A stretch of 40,075 nucleotides of DNA from an uncultured Eubacteriales bacterium (GCA_902794055.1 CADBGC010000006.1:1-40075); one strand, 5' to 3'; positions 23,132 to 31,810 are shown, numbered from the stretch's first letter. A program made the numbers and translations. Notes: generated by a model from the letters alone, not told the origin.

Positions 23132-24319
23132 TTACCTGAACAGCGAGAGGAACACGCCCGCCGCGATAGCAGAGCCGATAACGCCCGCAACGTTCGGACC
23201 CATGGCGTGCATGAGCAGGAAGTTGCCGGGGTTCTCCTTCTGACCCACGACCTGCGAAACGCGCGCCGCCATAGGCACCGCCGAAACGCCCGCCGAGCCG
23301 ATGAGGGGGTTGATCTTGCCGCCGGTGATGAGGTTCATAAGCTTTGCAAGCAGCAGACCGCCGCAGGTTCCGATTATGAACGCGGTAATGCCCATCAGCA
23401 GTATGCCGAGCGTTTCAAGCTGCAGGAAGGAGCTTGCGGTCGCCGTTGCGCCAACGCTCACGCCGAGGAAGATGGTAACGATATTGCAAAGCTCGTTCTG
23501 TGCGGTTTTGGAGAGGCGGTCGGTAACGCCGCATTCCTTCATGAGGTTGCCGAGCATCAGCATACCAACGAGCGCCGCAGCGGAGGGAACGAGCAGAGCC
23601 ACCGCGATGGTGACCACGATCGGGAACACAATTCGCTCCGTTTTGGAAACGGGACGAAGCTGCTTCATAACGATGGAGCGCTCCTTCTTGGTGGTCAACA
23701 GCTTCATGAACGGAGGCTGGATAACGGGAACGAGCGCCATATAGGAATACGCCGCAATAGCTATCGAACCGAGCTTGTCGGGGCGAAGCATCGAGGTGAC
23801 GTAGATGGCGGTCGGGCCGTCCGCGCCGCCGATGATACCGATCGAAGCGGCAAGGCCGTCGTCATAATTAAGGATCATCTTCGCGCCGAAGAACGCCGCA
23901 AAAATGCCGAGCTGCGCCGCCGCGCCAAGAAGCAGGCTCTTGGGGTTCGCGATCAAGGGTCCGAAATCGGTCATCGCGCCAACGCCGAGGAAGATCAGCG
24001 ATGGGTAGATGCCGAGCTTAACGCCGAGATAGAGATAGTCTATAAGTCCGCCGCTCTCGGTCAGCCTGTCCCAATGCACGTGGCCGCCTTCGAAGATAAC
24101 TTCGTGGAAGAGACCCGCGCCGGGAAGGTTGGTAAGAAGCATACCGAAGGCTATCGGCAGAAGAAGCAGCGGCTCGAATTTACGAACTATAGCAAGATAC
24201 AGTAAGAAGCAGGCAAGCAGTATCATCACGCCATATTTCCACGCGCCGTCCACGGTGAAAAAAGCCGCGATGCCGCTCGAGCTGAAAAAGTCTTTTAATA
24301 CGTTGATGACAGCTTCCAT
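23132..24319 (-). CDS. oadB: Oxaloacetate decarboxylase beta subunit (Na+ pump)
   Basis: 395 residues with about nine or more membrane helices. Decarboxylates carboxybiotin and couples this to Na+ export. The signature [17 protein letters not shown] is present at about 180-197 and [13 protein letters not shown] follows. Homologous subunits serve methylmalonyl-CoA and glutaconyl-CoA decarboxylases; the adjacent oadA and cit genes favour oxaloacetate. The start ATG 24319 has only a poor ribosome binding site, so translation may depend on coupling with the upstream biotin carrier gene. Confidence 0.92.
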   Translation of the reverse strand: MEAVINVLKDFFSSSGIAAFFTVDGAWKYGVMILLACFLLYLAIVRKFEPLLLLPIAFGMLLTNLPGAGLFHEVIFEGGHVHWDRLTESGGLIDYLYLGVKLGIYPSLIFLGVGAMTDFGPLIANPKSLLLGAAAQLGIFAAFFGAKMILNYDDGLAASIGIIGGADGPTAIYVTSMLRPDKLGSIAIAAYSYMALVPVIQPPFMKLLTTKKERSIVMKQLRPVSKTERIVFPIVVTIAVALLVPSAAALVGMLMLGNLMKECGVTDRLSKTAQNELCNIVTIFLGVSVGATATASSFLQLETLGILLMGITAFIIGTCGGLLLAKLMNLITGGKINPLIGSAGVSAVPMAARVSQVVGQKENPGNFLLMHAMGPNVAGVIGSAIAAGVFLSLFR

Positions 24320-24361
24320 TTAATGTTTACCGTTTAATAATGAGGAAAGAAGCCTTGCTTC

Positions 24362-24763
24362 TCAGCCCTCGTAGGAGATCAGCACGTCGCCGGAATTTAC
24401 GGACGAACCCTGATTTACGTTCACCGAAAGCACCTTGCCGTCGCAGGGCGCCATGATCTCGTTTTCCATCTTCATGGCCTCAAGCACGAGCAGAACCTGG
24501 CCGCTCCTGAAGCTGTCGCCGTTCTTAACGTTCACCGAGATGATGCTGCCGGGCATCGGCGCGGTGATGGTCTTGCTGCCCGAAACAGGTGCGGCGGGAG
24601 CAGGTGCGGGTGCAGGTGCGGGCGCGGGCGCGGGAGTGGATTTGGACGCCGCCTGGGGAGCGGGCGCGGGTGCGCTTGAAGCGGCGCGCGCTTCGTCCGC
24701 CGAAAGCTCCTCGACCTCAACCTCGTACTGAGAACCGTTTACCTTAACAAGAAATTTACGCAT
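24362..24763 (-). CDS. Biotin carrier protein of the decarboxylase
   Basis: 133 residues. N-terminal domain (1-25, MRKFLVKVNGSQYEVEVEEL), an Ala/Pro linker (about 31-60) and a biotinyl domain (65-133) with the biotinylation site EAMKMEN, K98. Shuttles carboxybiotin between OadA and OadB. ATG 24763-24761 is chosen for its AAAGGGG site 6 nt upstream; an earlier GTG at 24778 overlaps that site. Confidence 0.92.
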   Translation of the reverse strand: MRKFLVKVNGSQYEVEVEELSADEARAASSAPAPAPQAASKSTPAPAPAPAPAPAPAAPVSGSKTITAPMPGSIISVNVKNGDSFRSGQVLLVLEAMKMENEIMAPCDGKVLSVNVNQGSSVNSGDVLISYEG

Positions 24764-24857
24764 ATTATCCCCTTTCACCGCAAAAACGCGGTTTGATCTT
24801 TAAAGTTTAAATAACGAGTTTTAAAAGATAAAAGCCGAGACCGTGCTTTTGCGCGGT

Positions 24858-25220
24858 TCAGCCTATTTTCTTTATTGACTTGATGCGGATGCCCGAAACG
24901 GGCTTGCCCATTGCCTCGGCGATAGCTGCGGAGATCGCCACCACGGTTTCACGGCGCTGCTCATCCGTAAGCGCGGAGGGCGCAAGCTGCGAAGCCGCCT
25001 TGGTAGGCGAATAGACCGGCTGATTGAGCGCGGAGGTCGGAATATCCACCTCATTCTTGCCGATAACGGCGCGATATATGAGGCTAACGAGCTTAACAAC
25101 GCCTATAAGGATGATAAGCCCGAGGAACACGACCGCCATACCGACGATCATAACGACCAAGGGATCCATGCCCTGCGAGGCGCCGACCGTGCTCACGATC
25201 TGTTCGTTTTCAAAAAACAT
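24858..25220 (-). CDS. oadG: Oxaloacetate decarboxylase gamma subunit
   Basis: 120 residues. A single membrane helix (about 20-44, PLVVMIVGMAVVFLGLIILIGVV), then a polar tail, as in OadG, which assembles the alpha and beta subunits. The C-terminal segment (LTDEQRRETVVAISAAIAEAMG) is usual in Clostridial gamma subunits. First gene of the operon, ATG 25220, AAAGGG upstream. Confidence 0.85.
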   Translation of the reverse strand: MFFENEQIVSTVGASQGMDPLVVMIVGMAVVFLGLIILIGVVKLVSLIYRAVIGKNEVDIPTSALNQPVYSPTKAASQLAPSALTDEQRRETVVAISAAIAEAMGKPVSGIRIKSIKKIG

Positions 25221-25300
25221 AAGCTGCCCTTTCCGAAAGGAAAAATCGAACTTATTTCGGCAATTTCGCCGATATCCCTTTTCCTTCCCAAATTATCGTT

Positions 25301-25329
25301 ATTATACACCTTTTCCTTTTTTCCTGCAA
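25301..25329 (-). promoter_or_regulatory. Promoter of the oad operon
   Basis: TTGCAG (25329-25324), 17-nt spacer, TATAAT (25306-25301) on minus. The -35 lies in the 3' arm of a CCTGCAA...TTGCAGG inverted repeat spanning 25323-25361, a possible operator. Confidence 0.7.
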
Positions 25330-25377
25330 TAGCAAAAAATATATTACCGTTATGTTGCAGGTGATACGGCGGGAATC

Positions 25378-26652
25378 TCACGACAATTCCCCGGAAACGA
25401 TCCGCACGTACCTCGATAGCGGCATACAGCCGTCGTGCGGCACACCGCAATAAGCTTCGCTCATCCTCTCGGCGGCGCAGAGGCGCACCACGCCGCTTCT
25501 TATAAGAAGCTCCGAAAGCGCTTCACTATCCCTTTGCGGGCAGATCAGCGATGCTGTTTGAAGTCTGCTTTTATATGGAATCAGCGTTTTTAAAATCCGG
25601 TTTCTCGGAAGCGGCCTTACCCACGGCGTTCGAAACATCAGCGAGGGTTCGAGCGCCGTTTTGTTTTCCGCGATCACCGCGCAGCCCTTCCTTTTTATTA
25701 TGCGCATCCCTTTTTCCGAGCCTTCAAGCTCCAGAGTGCGCATTTCAAGCGTTTTTTGAGCGCGAACCCTCTTGCCGTATGCGGACGTGGCATCCGCAGC
25801 CGCTCTTTCGAGGATATCCGCAAAGCGCTCTGCGAATGCGAAAAGCTCCGCTTCATCCTCGGTATCGAGGAAAATACCCTGACAGGAGCTGCAATAAAGC
25901 TGCTCGGTTTCGCAGATATTTCGGCAAACGCCGAGAAGCTCCGCTTCCGAGACTTCACCCGAGGCATAGCAGAAGCTCAGCTTATGCCCCCATTCGATGA
26001 TCGCGGTATCGGGCGAAGCAAGCAGCCTCGCGCCGCGCACCGCCTCATCACCGCCCCAAACTACCACAGCATCCGAAACGGCGGCAAGCTTACGCATTTT
26101 TGCCGTGTCGGACGAGGGAATATCGAAAACAAAGATTCGGTTTTTAAGCGAGGGCTCGACCGAAACGAGCCGCGAAAGCAGAATTGCCGACAGTCCGCCG
26201 TCGTTTGACGGCGGCTTTAAAATATTCACGTTGCCCGTCAAAAGCCCCTCTATCACGCTGAACGCGGGCAAGCCTTCCGCGTTTCCCGCCGCGATATGAA
26301 GCAGCGTTCCGAGCGGCGCAAGGCTGTGGCGAACGGGAACGGGCGAATCTATCGGCGTGAACTCGGCTTCAAGCGCACCGAGCTCAAGCTTGAGCCGCGC
26401 TTCGAGCTTTTCCCTTGAAAGCATGCTTCGCGCAAGCTCGATCTCGGCCTCCGCGCGTTCGCGGCTCAGCCCGCCTTTCACAAGAAGCGGAATGAACTCC
26501 GCCCCCATCGCGCCGAGCTTTTCGCAGGCGGCTATCACCGTTTCCGCACTCGGCGGCGCGGAAAAACGCGCCTCGAGAACAAGCTCCCCGAGCCGTTCAA
26601 GCGCATCATGCGCCTCGTTATCATTCAGAATTTTTCCGTTTACAAGATTCAT
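25378..26652 (-). CDS. LuxC-type acyl-CoA/acyl-protein reductase
   Basis: 424 residues of the LuxC family, within the aldehyde dehydrogenase fold. These enzymes reduce a fatty acyl thioester to the aldehyde with NADPH. The likely acyl-accepting cysteine is C254 in EQLYCSSCQG, matching the CSSPQ motif of LuxC. Also visible are PLGTLLHIAAGNAEG (113-127), LLTGNVNILKPPSNDG (137-152) and WGGDEAVRGAR. ATG 26652-26650 follows AAGGG. It lies downstream of the LuxE-like gene, and the two probably act as a complex. No luciferase genes are nearby. Confidence 0.85.
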   Translation of the reverse strand: MNLVNGKILNDNEAHDALERLGELVLEARFSAPPSAETVIAACEKLGAMGAEFIPLLVKGGLSRERAEAEIELARSMLSREKLEARLKLELGALEAEFTPIDSPVPVRHSLAPLGTLLHIAAGNAEGLPAFSVIEGLLTGNVNILKPPSNDGGLSAILLSRLVSVEPSLKNRIFVFDIPSSDTAKMRKLAAVSDAVVVWGGDEAVRGARLLASPDTAIIEWGHKLSFCYASGEVSEAELLGVCRNICETEQLYCSSCQGIFLDTEDEAELFAFAERFADILERAAADATSAYGKRVRAQKTLEMRTLELEGSEKGMRIIKRKGCAVIAENKTALEPSLMFRTPWVRPLPRNRILKTLIPYKSRLQTASLICPQRDSEALSELLIRSGVVRLCAAERMSEAYCGVPHDGCMPLSRYVRIVSGELS

Positions 26653-26715
26653 TTGAAAACCCTTGTTTTTTTCGCTCTTTATTTGCTGCTTTTCACTTTT
26701 CGTTTTCAATTATTA

Positions 26716-26736
26716 TGAAATTCCTTAGGAATTTCA
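26716..26736. repeat. Short palindrome in the luxE-luxC gap
   Basis: TGAAATTCC-TTA-GGAATTTCA, a 9-bp hairpin with a 3-nt loop. It may tune luxC expression relative to luxE. Confidence 0.6.
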
Positions 26737-26742
26737 ACCTCA

Positions 26743-26777
26743 ACTATTCACTATTCACTCTTCATCATTCACTATTC
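26743..26777. repeat. Degenerate tandem ATTCACT repeat
   Basis: Four to five copies of a 7-8 bp unit (TATTCACT/CATTCACT) between the LuxE-like stop and the luxC start. GTGAATAGTGAAT-type repeats of this kind occur between genes of many Clostridia, to my memory. No coding role. Confidence 0.6.
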
Positions 26778-26778
26778 A

Positions 26779-27891
26779 CTATCTATCAACAAGTCTCTCC
26801 CCCGCCTCCGCCGCGCAGGTTTTAATTCCGCTGACACCCGATCTTGCGAGCAGGTCGAAGTACGGCGCAGGATTGCCGCAGGGGCAGGGCGCGGTGCCGA
26901 AGATCGCAATATCGTCCGTTATCACGGAGCAGAGCGGCATACTCGAAACGAGCGGAGTTATGAAGTTGAGAAGCCCCGCTTCGCCCTCGGGCAAGGGCTC
27001 GAGCGTTTCCGTATCGCGTATTATCACGCGCGAATAAGCGGGAATATGAAAATGTCCGCAGGCACACTTAAGATATGCGAGCGGATGCTCCACCGCGCTG
27101 AAAAACTCGAAACAGCGCTCCTTTTTTATGCCGAGCCGCGCTTCTATAAGCTCAAGCATCTCCGCTCTGTCAACGCTCTCCCCGGAAAACTCCTTCCAGC
27201 CCCCGCCGAGCAAAACCGCCGAGCGGGCGGGCAAAGCAAGGCTTATCCCCTCTTTTTCGAGCGTTTTCAAAAGAAAAAACATATACGAGGGGAAGCCCAC
27301 GAAGCGCACGGGGAACGGGCTTTTCGCGTAACCTAAAAGCGCCTTTCGTATGCCGTCGATATTGATATCGTAGCCCGCGCCGTTATCCTTCAAGGCGTAT
27401 TCGCGGCGCAGCGCGGGTGCGAATTTGGTGGTGAGATAGGCGGTTTTAACGGCTCCTGCGCGGTTGTGCTTCGCGGGCTCGTAGCCGAGCACTATGTCAT
27501 TTGTCGGAATTATCGAAGTAACGCGGTGAAATCGGAAGAAGCGGCGAAGCGCACCGAAGCCGATGAGCAGCGAGGAAAGATCGAAGCCTACCTCGCTCGC
27601 GTTGCCGCTCGTTCCCGAGGATGCGGCGCGAACGATCAGCTTCCTTTCCGGCACGCAGAACAGCCTGTTTCTTTTGAAGTAGAGCGTCGGTATCGGCGGG
27701 ATTTTCGCAAGATCGCCCTCGGTTTTCAGCATTTCGGGCGAAAAGCCCTCGCGGCGCAGTATTTCGGCGTATTTATCAGAGCCCGCCGCGTTTTTCTCAA
27801 GCGTTTCGCGCATGGCGGCAAGAAAAAGCTCCTCCGCGCCGTCTCGCGCGTATGGATCCCGCCTGGAAAACAGCCTGCTCCTTAAGCTCAT
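26779..27891 (-). CDS. LuxE-type acyl-protein synthetase
   Basis: 370 residues. LuxE enzymes activate a fatty acid as acyl-AMP and pass the acyl group to LuxC through a cysteine thioester. The AMP-binding loop SSGTSGNASE is at 91-100, GYEPAKHNRAG and a glycine-rich LLGGGWKEFSGE follow, and C359 near the C terminus is in the place of the acyl-accepting cysteine of LuxE. CACGHFH and CPCGNP suggest an additional metal site. ATG 27891 with GGAGG upstream; good promoter at 27954. First gene of the pair. Confidence 0.85.
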   Translation of the reverse strand: MSLRSRLFSRRDPYARDGAEELFLAAMRETLEKNAAGSDKYAEILRREGFSPEMLKTEGDLAKIPPIPTLYFKRNRLFCVPERKLIVRAASSGTSGNASEVGFDLSSLLIGFGALRRFFRFHRVTSIIPTNDIVLGYEPAKHNRAGAVKTAYLTTKFAPALRREYALKDNGAGYDINIDGIRKALLGYAKSPFPVRFVGFPSYMFFLLKTLEKEGISLALPARSAVLLGGGWKEFSGESVDRAEMLELIEARLGIKKERCFEFFSAVEHPLAYLKCACGHFHIPAYSRVIIRDTETLEPLPEGEAGLLNFITPLVSSMPLCSVITDDIAIFGTAPCPCGNPAPYFDLLARSGVSGIKTCAAEAGERLVDR

Positions 27892-27953
27892 ATTCCCTCC
27901 GAAATCGCGTTAACTTCCTTAAGCTCATGCAAAGCCGCGCTTTTCACATCTGC

Positions 27954-27981
27954 ATTATACCATACATCGGTCTTTTTTCAA
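27954..27981 (-). promoter_or_regulatory. Promoter of the LuxE/LuxC-type pair
   Basis: TTGAAA (27981-27976), 16-nt spacer, TATAAT (27959-27954) on minus, about 60 nt upstream of the start. Confidence 0.7.
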
Positions 27982-28015
27982 GAAACAAAGAAGAGAAAAG
28001 CTTGGGCTCCGAGCT

Positions 28016-28060
28016 GTAAAAAACGGGAAGAAACCGCTGCGCTTTATCGCAAGCGGTTTC
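28016..28060 (-). terminator. Terminator after the 28087 gene
   Basis: GAAACCGCT (28030-28038) / AGCGGTTTC (28052-28060), with an extra GCG/CGC pair inside; on minus TTCCCGTTTTTT follows. Confidence 0.7.
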
Positions 28061-28086
28061 ACGGTATATCCTATTAGATTATCTCG

Positions 28087-30492
28087 TTATTCTAAGATCC
28101 GCTTTATCCGCAAGGCAGCGCGATAAAGCTTTGATCTTCTTTGCTTTTCTTCTCTCATTTCGTCCTTCACCGATGCATCAAATGCCTTACCGAAGCTGCC
28201 GCTGCCGGCATACTCATCAATGAATCTCCCGCGCAGATTTAAAGGCGGAGTTGGGCGTTCGAGATTCTTATTGCCGAATACAGCTTCCTCAAAGGAACGC
28301 TTTTCAAGCACGAGCTCCGAGCCGAGGCTATTAAGAAGCTCCGCGCCCTTTGGAGTATTCTCCAAAACAAGCGATATTCTGCCCTCCATCGGGGTTTTGA
28401 GCTTGCGCGGATCAAGCTTCCAAAAATCGCCGATCGTGATGTCGGAGACCCGTTCTCCTTTTGCGAATGCGCATGAATAGCAGCACTCCGACATTGAGAT
28501 GCATTTCATAAACGAAAAGTAAAACTCATCTTGCCAATACTCTTTTGAGCAGTGCAGCTTGCCATGCCTCCAAACATTGAATCGTTTATCGATCTTGCCT
28601 CCGCGGAAGGAGTAATCCTCGGCATCCGCGCAGCCGATATCCTTTAAATGCTGTTCAAGATATGCCATCGGCGGCGTACCGTGACATACGATATCAACGC
28701 AGTAAAGATCATAATAATCCTTACCAAGAAAAGTTCTCAGACCCGCGATCTGGCATGGCGTTCCGGTAAACATAACCGTTCTTCCCGAGTCGAGCTTCTC
28801 TTTAACGTCACGATAGATAAATCCGATATCACTATGAACATACTTGGACTTGCGCTGCCTCTGCGCTTCTTCAAAAGTCTCTGCACGGTAATGGCGCACG
28901 ACAAGATCCTTATCTATACCCGCGCCGTATACGCAGCCGCCCTTGGAGATAATGAGCTTTGTGAGCGCAGCACCGATGCCTGCGGAAGCGCTGTTTATTC
29001 TGTCCGCATCCTTCCATTGGGCAGCATAACAAGCACTCGGCTCATTTGCAGCAGGAGGATTCAGTATGGGACATGTTTTGCGGCACATGCCGCATTTTCT
29101 GCACTTATCGTGGTCGATCACGGGGATCACCCTGCCGTCCGCCATCGGTTTTGGCTCTATCGCGCCGAAATTGCAGCTGTTCATGCAGGCATAGCAGCTT
29201 GTGCAAAGATCGCTCGGGCAGAGCTTGACCTTGCCGTCGTCAGCTTCAAGGGGAAGCGTTCCTCCGCTGAGCGCGATACGAAGAAAATCAAGCGATTTTT
29301 CCGCTTCTTCCTTGCGTCTCATCTCAAAGAATGCCCAATCCGGCGCCGATTCAAGAGAAATCGAATCCATGTCTTGAACCGATACTATTCTGTCGCTGAT
29401 ACTGAACAACCTGATCAGATTCGCCATTCTGCCGTCAGCGGCAGCCTTATCATTCGCGGTTTTTCCAGATATAAAGAAGAACTTCTTATTAAAATGGAGC
29501 GAAAACACAGTGCCGTGGAAGGAATCGGTAACAATATACGCAGCATCGCGTATCAGCGCAAGAAAGCCCGAAGGACTGAGGTCTCCCTCCGGTATCGCAT
29601 TGATAAGCTTATCCCAAGCCGGCCTGGGAGAAGCGGACATCATCGCAATGATCGGGAGATCGGTCCGCTTTGAAAGGGACTGCGCCGCCGCAACAAGCGA
29701 GTCCGTGCTCTTTTTGACATTGTAAACGAAAATGTAAGGCGCAGCTACCTTATTCTCCCCAACGATCTTTTCATAATTCGAACGACTCAGCAGCAACGTT
29801 GGATCAAGCGTGATCGCAATGCGCTTATCGAGCTCACAGAAGGCTTCGACTGCTTTCTTGGATGTTTCCTCACGAACAGAAATATAGGATAACTCACGCA
29901 GGGCCTGCATAGCCTTATTGCTCACGCCGTAAGCTCCGAAATGCCCGGTGCCTGTGCTTGCCGCATACGCGATTTTCCTAACACCTTTTCCTCCCGGAAG
30001 CATATATGCAAAATCCGAAACACCAAAAGTACCGTTCCACACCTGATCGCTGCCTGTTATAACGGCGAAATAGTCGGACATAAACTCCGAGATATTCTCC
30101 GTGCCGATACACTGATCCTTACTGATATATAAATTCTTTTTCAAAAAGGCATGGAAATCCTTGTTTCGTCTGAGTGCATATTCGTTTTCTCGTTTGAGAA
30201 GCCCAATACGCCCAAAATACTTCATTTTTCCGGCAAGCCGTCTTATTCTCTTCTTTATTCCGTTAGGAGCGCGCTTTGCGAAAGCTTCAGAGCTTTTCAC
30301 TCTGTCAAAATCAATAACCGTGTTCAGCGGAATAGCCTTTGCAGCTGCATCGGCCGCTTTTTGGGGGATATAATCGATCACCTCAACATCATAACCTTCA
30401 TTCTGAACCGCTGTCTGAAGCGCATAGGTCTGAAGCACTGCACCGTAGTTCGGAGCTCTGTGAAACGTTATTATTCCGACTTTCTTACCCAT
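28087..30492 (-). CDS. Fusion: polysaccharide pyruvyl transferase, 2x[4Fe-4S] ferredoxin and FrhB-like domain
   Basis: 801 residues. Residues 1-380 are a polysaccharide pyruvyl transferase domain (GIITFHRAPNYGAVLQTYAL at the N terminus; VTDSFHGTVFS at 321-331), which adds ketal pyruvate from PEP to sugars. Residues 430-474 hold two 4Fe-4S motifs (CTSCYACMNSC and CRKCGMCRKTCP). Residues about 485-760 match the coenzyme F420 hydrogenase/dehydrogenase beta-subunit family (FTGTPCQIAGLRTFLG, DIVCHGTPP, CYSCAFAKGERVSDITIGDFW), flavin/FeS proteins not limited to F420 users. ATG 30492 with AAGGAG. No other polysaccharide genes are adjacent. A redox-assisted role in surface glycan modification is inferred. 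Confidence 0.88.
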   Translation of the reverse strand: MGKKVGIITFHRAPNYGAVLQTYALQTAVQNEGYDVEVIDYIPQKAADAAAKAIPLNTVIDFDRVKSSEAFAKRAPNGIKKRIRRLAGKMKYFGRIGLLKRENEYALRRNKDFHAFLKKNLYISKDQCIGTENISEFMSDYFAVITGSDQVWNGTFGVSDFAYMLPGGKGVRKIAYAASTGTGHFGAYGVSNKAMQALRELSYISVREETSKKAVEAFCELDKRIAITLDPTLLLSRSNYEKIVGENKVAAPYIFVYNVKKSTDSLVAAAQSLSKRTDLPIIAMMSASPRPAWDKLINAIPEGDLSPSGFLALIRDAAYIVTDSFHGTVFSLHFNKKFFFISGKTANDKAAADGRMANLIRLFSISDRIVSVQDMDSISLESAPDWAFFEMRRKEEAEKSLDFLRIALSGGTLPLEADDGKVKLCPSDLCTSCYACMNSCNFGAIEPKPMADGRVIPVIDHDKCRKCGMCRKTCPILNPPAANEPSACYAAQWKDADRINSASAGIGAALTKLIISKGGCVYGAGIDKDLVVRHYRAETFEEAQRQRKSKYVHSDIGFIYRDVKEKLDSGRTVMFTGTPCQIAGLRTFLGKDYYDLYCVDIVCHGTPPMAYLEQHLKDIGCADAEDYSFRGGKIDKRFNVWRHGKLHCSKEYWQDEFYFSFMKCISMSECCYSCAFAKGERVSDITIGDFWKLDPRKLKTPMEGRISLVLENTPKGAELLNSLGSELVLEKRSFEEAVFGNKNLERPTPPLNLRGRFIDEYAGSGSFGKAFDASVKDEMREEKQRRSKLYRAALRIKRILE

Positions 30493-30535
30493 TGTGTTTT
30501 CTCCTTGATCATCAGATTTATTCTCGTGTAAAACG

Positions 30536-30614
30536 GGATAGGTTCAGCAGGCTCGCATGCGGCCCGATTATGAGCATGCGCGGAGCTCGCCTGTCCGTAT
30601 AGGTGATTCTATCC
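30536..30614. other. Structured element before the 28087 gene
   Basis: Nested inverted repeats: GGATAG (30536-30541) with CTATCC (30609-30614), CAGGC with GCCTG, and two GCATGC copies around TGAGC/CCGATTA. It lies between the rpmA terminator region and the 28087 start. As a minus-strand leader it could be a regulatory RNA; on plus it precedes a strong terminator and could be a small RNA. I do not recognise the class. Confidence 0.4.
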
Positions 30615-30618
30615 AAAT

Positions 30619-30661
30619 AACCCCCTTATCCGGTCATATCAAGCCTGTAAGGGGGTTTTTT
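30619..30661. terminator. Bidirectional terminator downstream of rpmA
   Basis: AACCCCCTTA (30619-30628) / TAAGGGGGTT (30648-30657), 10-bp stem, with TTTTTT at the plus side and TTATTT at the minus side. It most likely ends the rplU-prp-rpmA transcript; the U tract is better on plus, where no gene is seen. Confidence 0.7.
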
Positions 30662-30748
30662 CCATTTGCGATCCGAGTCGGCGCGAATGCGCGAATCAAA
30701 GCGCAGCGCCGAGTTCGGAAAGATTTATAGATTTTAATAATGCGGCGC

Positions 30749-31039
30749 TCAGCCCGCGATCTCCTCGGGGTAAACGCTTACGCACTTGCGGCCGCCATGC
30801 TTCGTTTCGAAACGAAGGATGCCGTCCACCTTTGCAAACAGGGTGTCATCCTTGCCGATGCCGACGTTGTTGCCGGGGTGGAAATGGGTACCACGCTGAC
30901 GAACGAGGATGTTGCCTGCAAGAACGAACTGACCGTCCGCACGCTTGGGTCCGAGACGCTTGGATTCGCTGTCGCGGCCGTTGCGGGAACTACCAACGCC
31001 CTTTTTGTGTGCAAAAAGCTGCAGATTGATCCTGAACAT
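30749..31039 (-). CDS. rpmA: Ribosomal protein bL27
   Basis: 96 residues, part of the large ribosomal subunit near the peptidyl-transferase centre. It starts with the cleavable extension MFRINLQLF before [15 protein letters not shown], as in Bacillota where Prp must cut it. ATG 31039 preceded by AGGAGG, 3 nt after the prp stop. Confidence 0.98.
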   Translation of the reverse strand: MFRINLQLFAHKKGVGSSRNGRDSESKRLGPKRADGQFVLAGNILVRQRGTHFHPGNNVGIGKDDTLFAKVDGILRFETKHGGRKCVSVYPEEIAG

Positions 31040-31042
31040 AGT

Positions 31043-31372
31043 TCAAACCTCCTTCTTCTTAACTTTGAGATAATTATCGTATTGGGATTCTATGGAGCGA
31101 AGCCCCGAAAGCATCACTCCGAGTATCAGCTCCGCTTTTTCCCGCTTTTCATCAGTTGCCTGATCATCAAGAATAAGCTCGAGCCTTCCGTCCGAAATAT
31201 CGACTTTGCACGGACAAGCTATGTTCTCCGTTATGCCGATGAGCGCCGTTTGGGTTATCGCGGAGACTGCGGCGCAGACTATATCCTCGCCGTGCTCGGC
31301 GTAGCCCGCGTGCCCCTTGGCGCGAAACCCTATCATGCTTGCGCCTTTATAAAGGACGGTGATCGTGGTCAT
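31043..31372 (-). CDS. prp: Ribosomal-processing cysteine protease Prp
   Basis: 109 residues. Removes the N-terminal extension of L27. The catalytic pair H21 and C33 is in GHAGYAEHGEDIVCAAVS. It sits between rplU (11-nt gap) and rpmA (3-nt gap), the conserved order in Bacillota. Confidence 0.95.
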   Translation of the reverse strand: MTTITVLYKGASMIGFRAKGHAGYAEHGEDIVCAAVSAITQTALIGITENIACPCKVDISDGRLELILDDQATDEKREKAELILGVMLSGLRSIESQYDNYLKVKKKEV

Positions 31373-31383
31373 ATAACTACCTC

Positions 31384-31689
31384 TCAGCCGATGGAAAGGA
31401 TCTTGACCTTGGTGTAGGGCTGACGATGGCCCTGCTTTTTGCGGTAATCCTTCTTGGGCTTATACTTGAAAACGATTACCTTCTTGCCCTTGCCATGCTC
31501 CAGCACCTCGCCCTTTGCGGAAACACCGGAGAGAACGGGCTTGCCGATCTCGATATCGCTGCCGTCTGCGATCATGAGAATATCGAAGCTGACCTTATCG
31601 CCAACCTCATTGTCGAGCTTTTCGACCATGATCTCGCTGCCGACCTCGACCTTATACTGCTTGCCGCCGGTTACGATGATTGCGTACAT
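31384..31689 (-). CDS. rplU: Ribosomal protein bL21
   Basis: 101 residues, binds 23S rRNA. The sequence [20 protein letters not shown] and the end [19 protein letters not shown] are typical. ATG 31689 with AGGAGG. First gene of the operon. Confidence 0.98.
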   Translation of the reverse strand: MYAIIVTGGKQYKVEVGSEIMVEKLDNEVGDKVSFDILMIADGSDIEIGKPVLSGVSAKGEVLEHGKGKKVIVFKYKPKKDYRKKQGHRQPYTKVKILSIG

Positions 31690-31776
31690 TATGCTTTTCC
31701 TCCTCTTACCAGTCTCGCCCTTGTGGTGCGCACCTTTTTCAAGGCGCGGCTTTAAACCGTTTCGGAGCGGCTCGAA
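31690..31776 (-). promoter_or_regulatory. Probable L21 leader RNA
   Basis: A leader of about 85 nt precedes rplU. It holds an imperfect hairpin (GCGCCTT-GAAA-AAGGTGCGC) and then ACCACAAGGGCGAGAC before the AGGAGG. This resembles the autoregulatory L21 leader of Bacillota as I remember it; a covariance search would decide. Confidence 0.5.
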
Positions 31777-31781
31777 ATACT

Positions 31782-31810
31782 ATGTTATCATTATTTTCGA
31801 GCATTGTCAA
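31782..31810 (-). promoter_or_regulatory. Promoter of rplU-prp-rpmA
   Basis: TTGACA (31810-31805), 17-nt spacer, TAACAT (31787-31782) on minus. The rest of 31811-32038 shows no gene. Confidence 0.75.

Noticed and set aside
25323..25361. Terminator downstream of the LuxC-like gene
   Set aside because: The CCTGCAA/TTGCAGG arms are followed by purines on minus, not by a U tract, and the repeat overlaps the oad promoter.
25378..27891. Bioluminescence operon
   Set aside because: Only LuxC- and LuxE-like genes are present; no luciferase alpha or beta subunit is nearby.
28087..30492. FrhB-like domain as a sign of F420 metabolism or an archaeal origin
   Set aside because: The family is widespread in bacteria that lack F420, often beside pyruvyl transferases.
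30536..30614. SRP RNA, tRNA or a known riboswitch
   Set aside because: It lacks the GGAAG/AGCAG SRP tetraloop region, tRNA T-loop sequence and any aptamer core I recognise.
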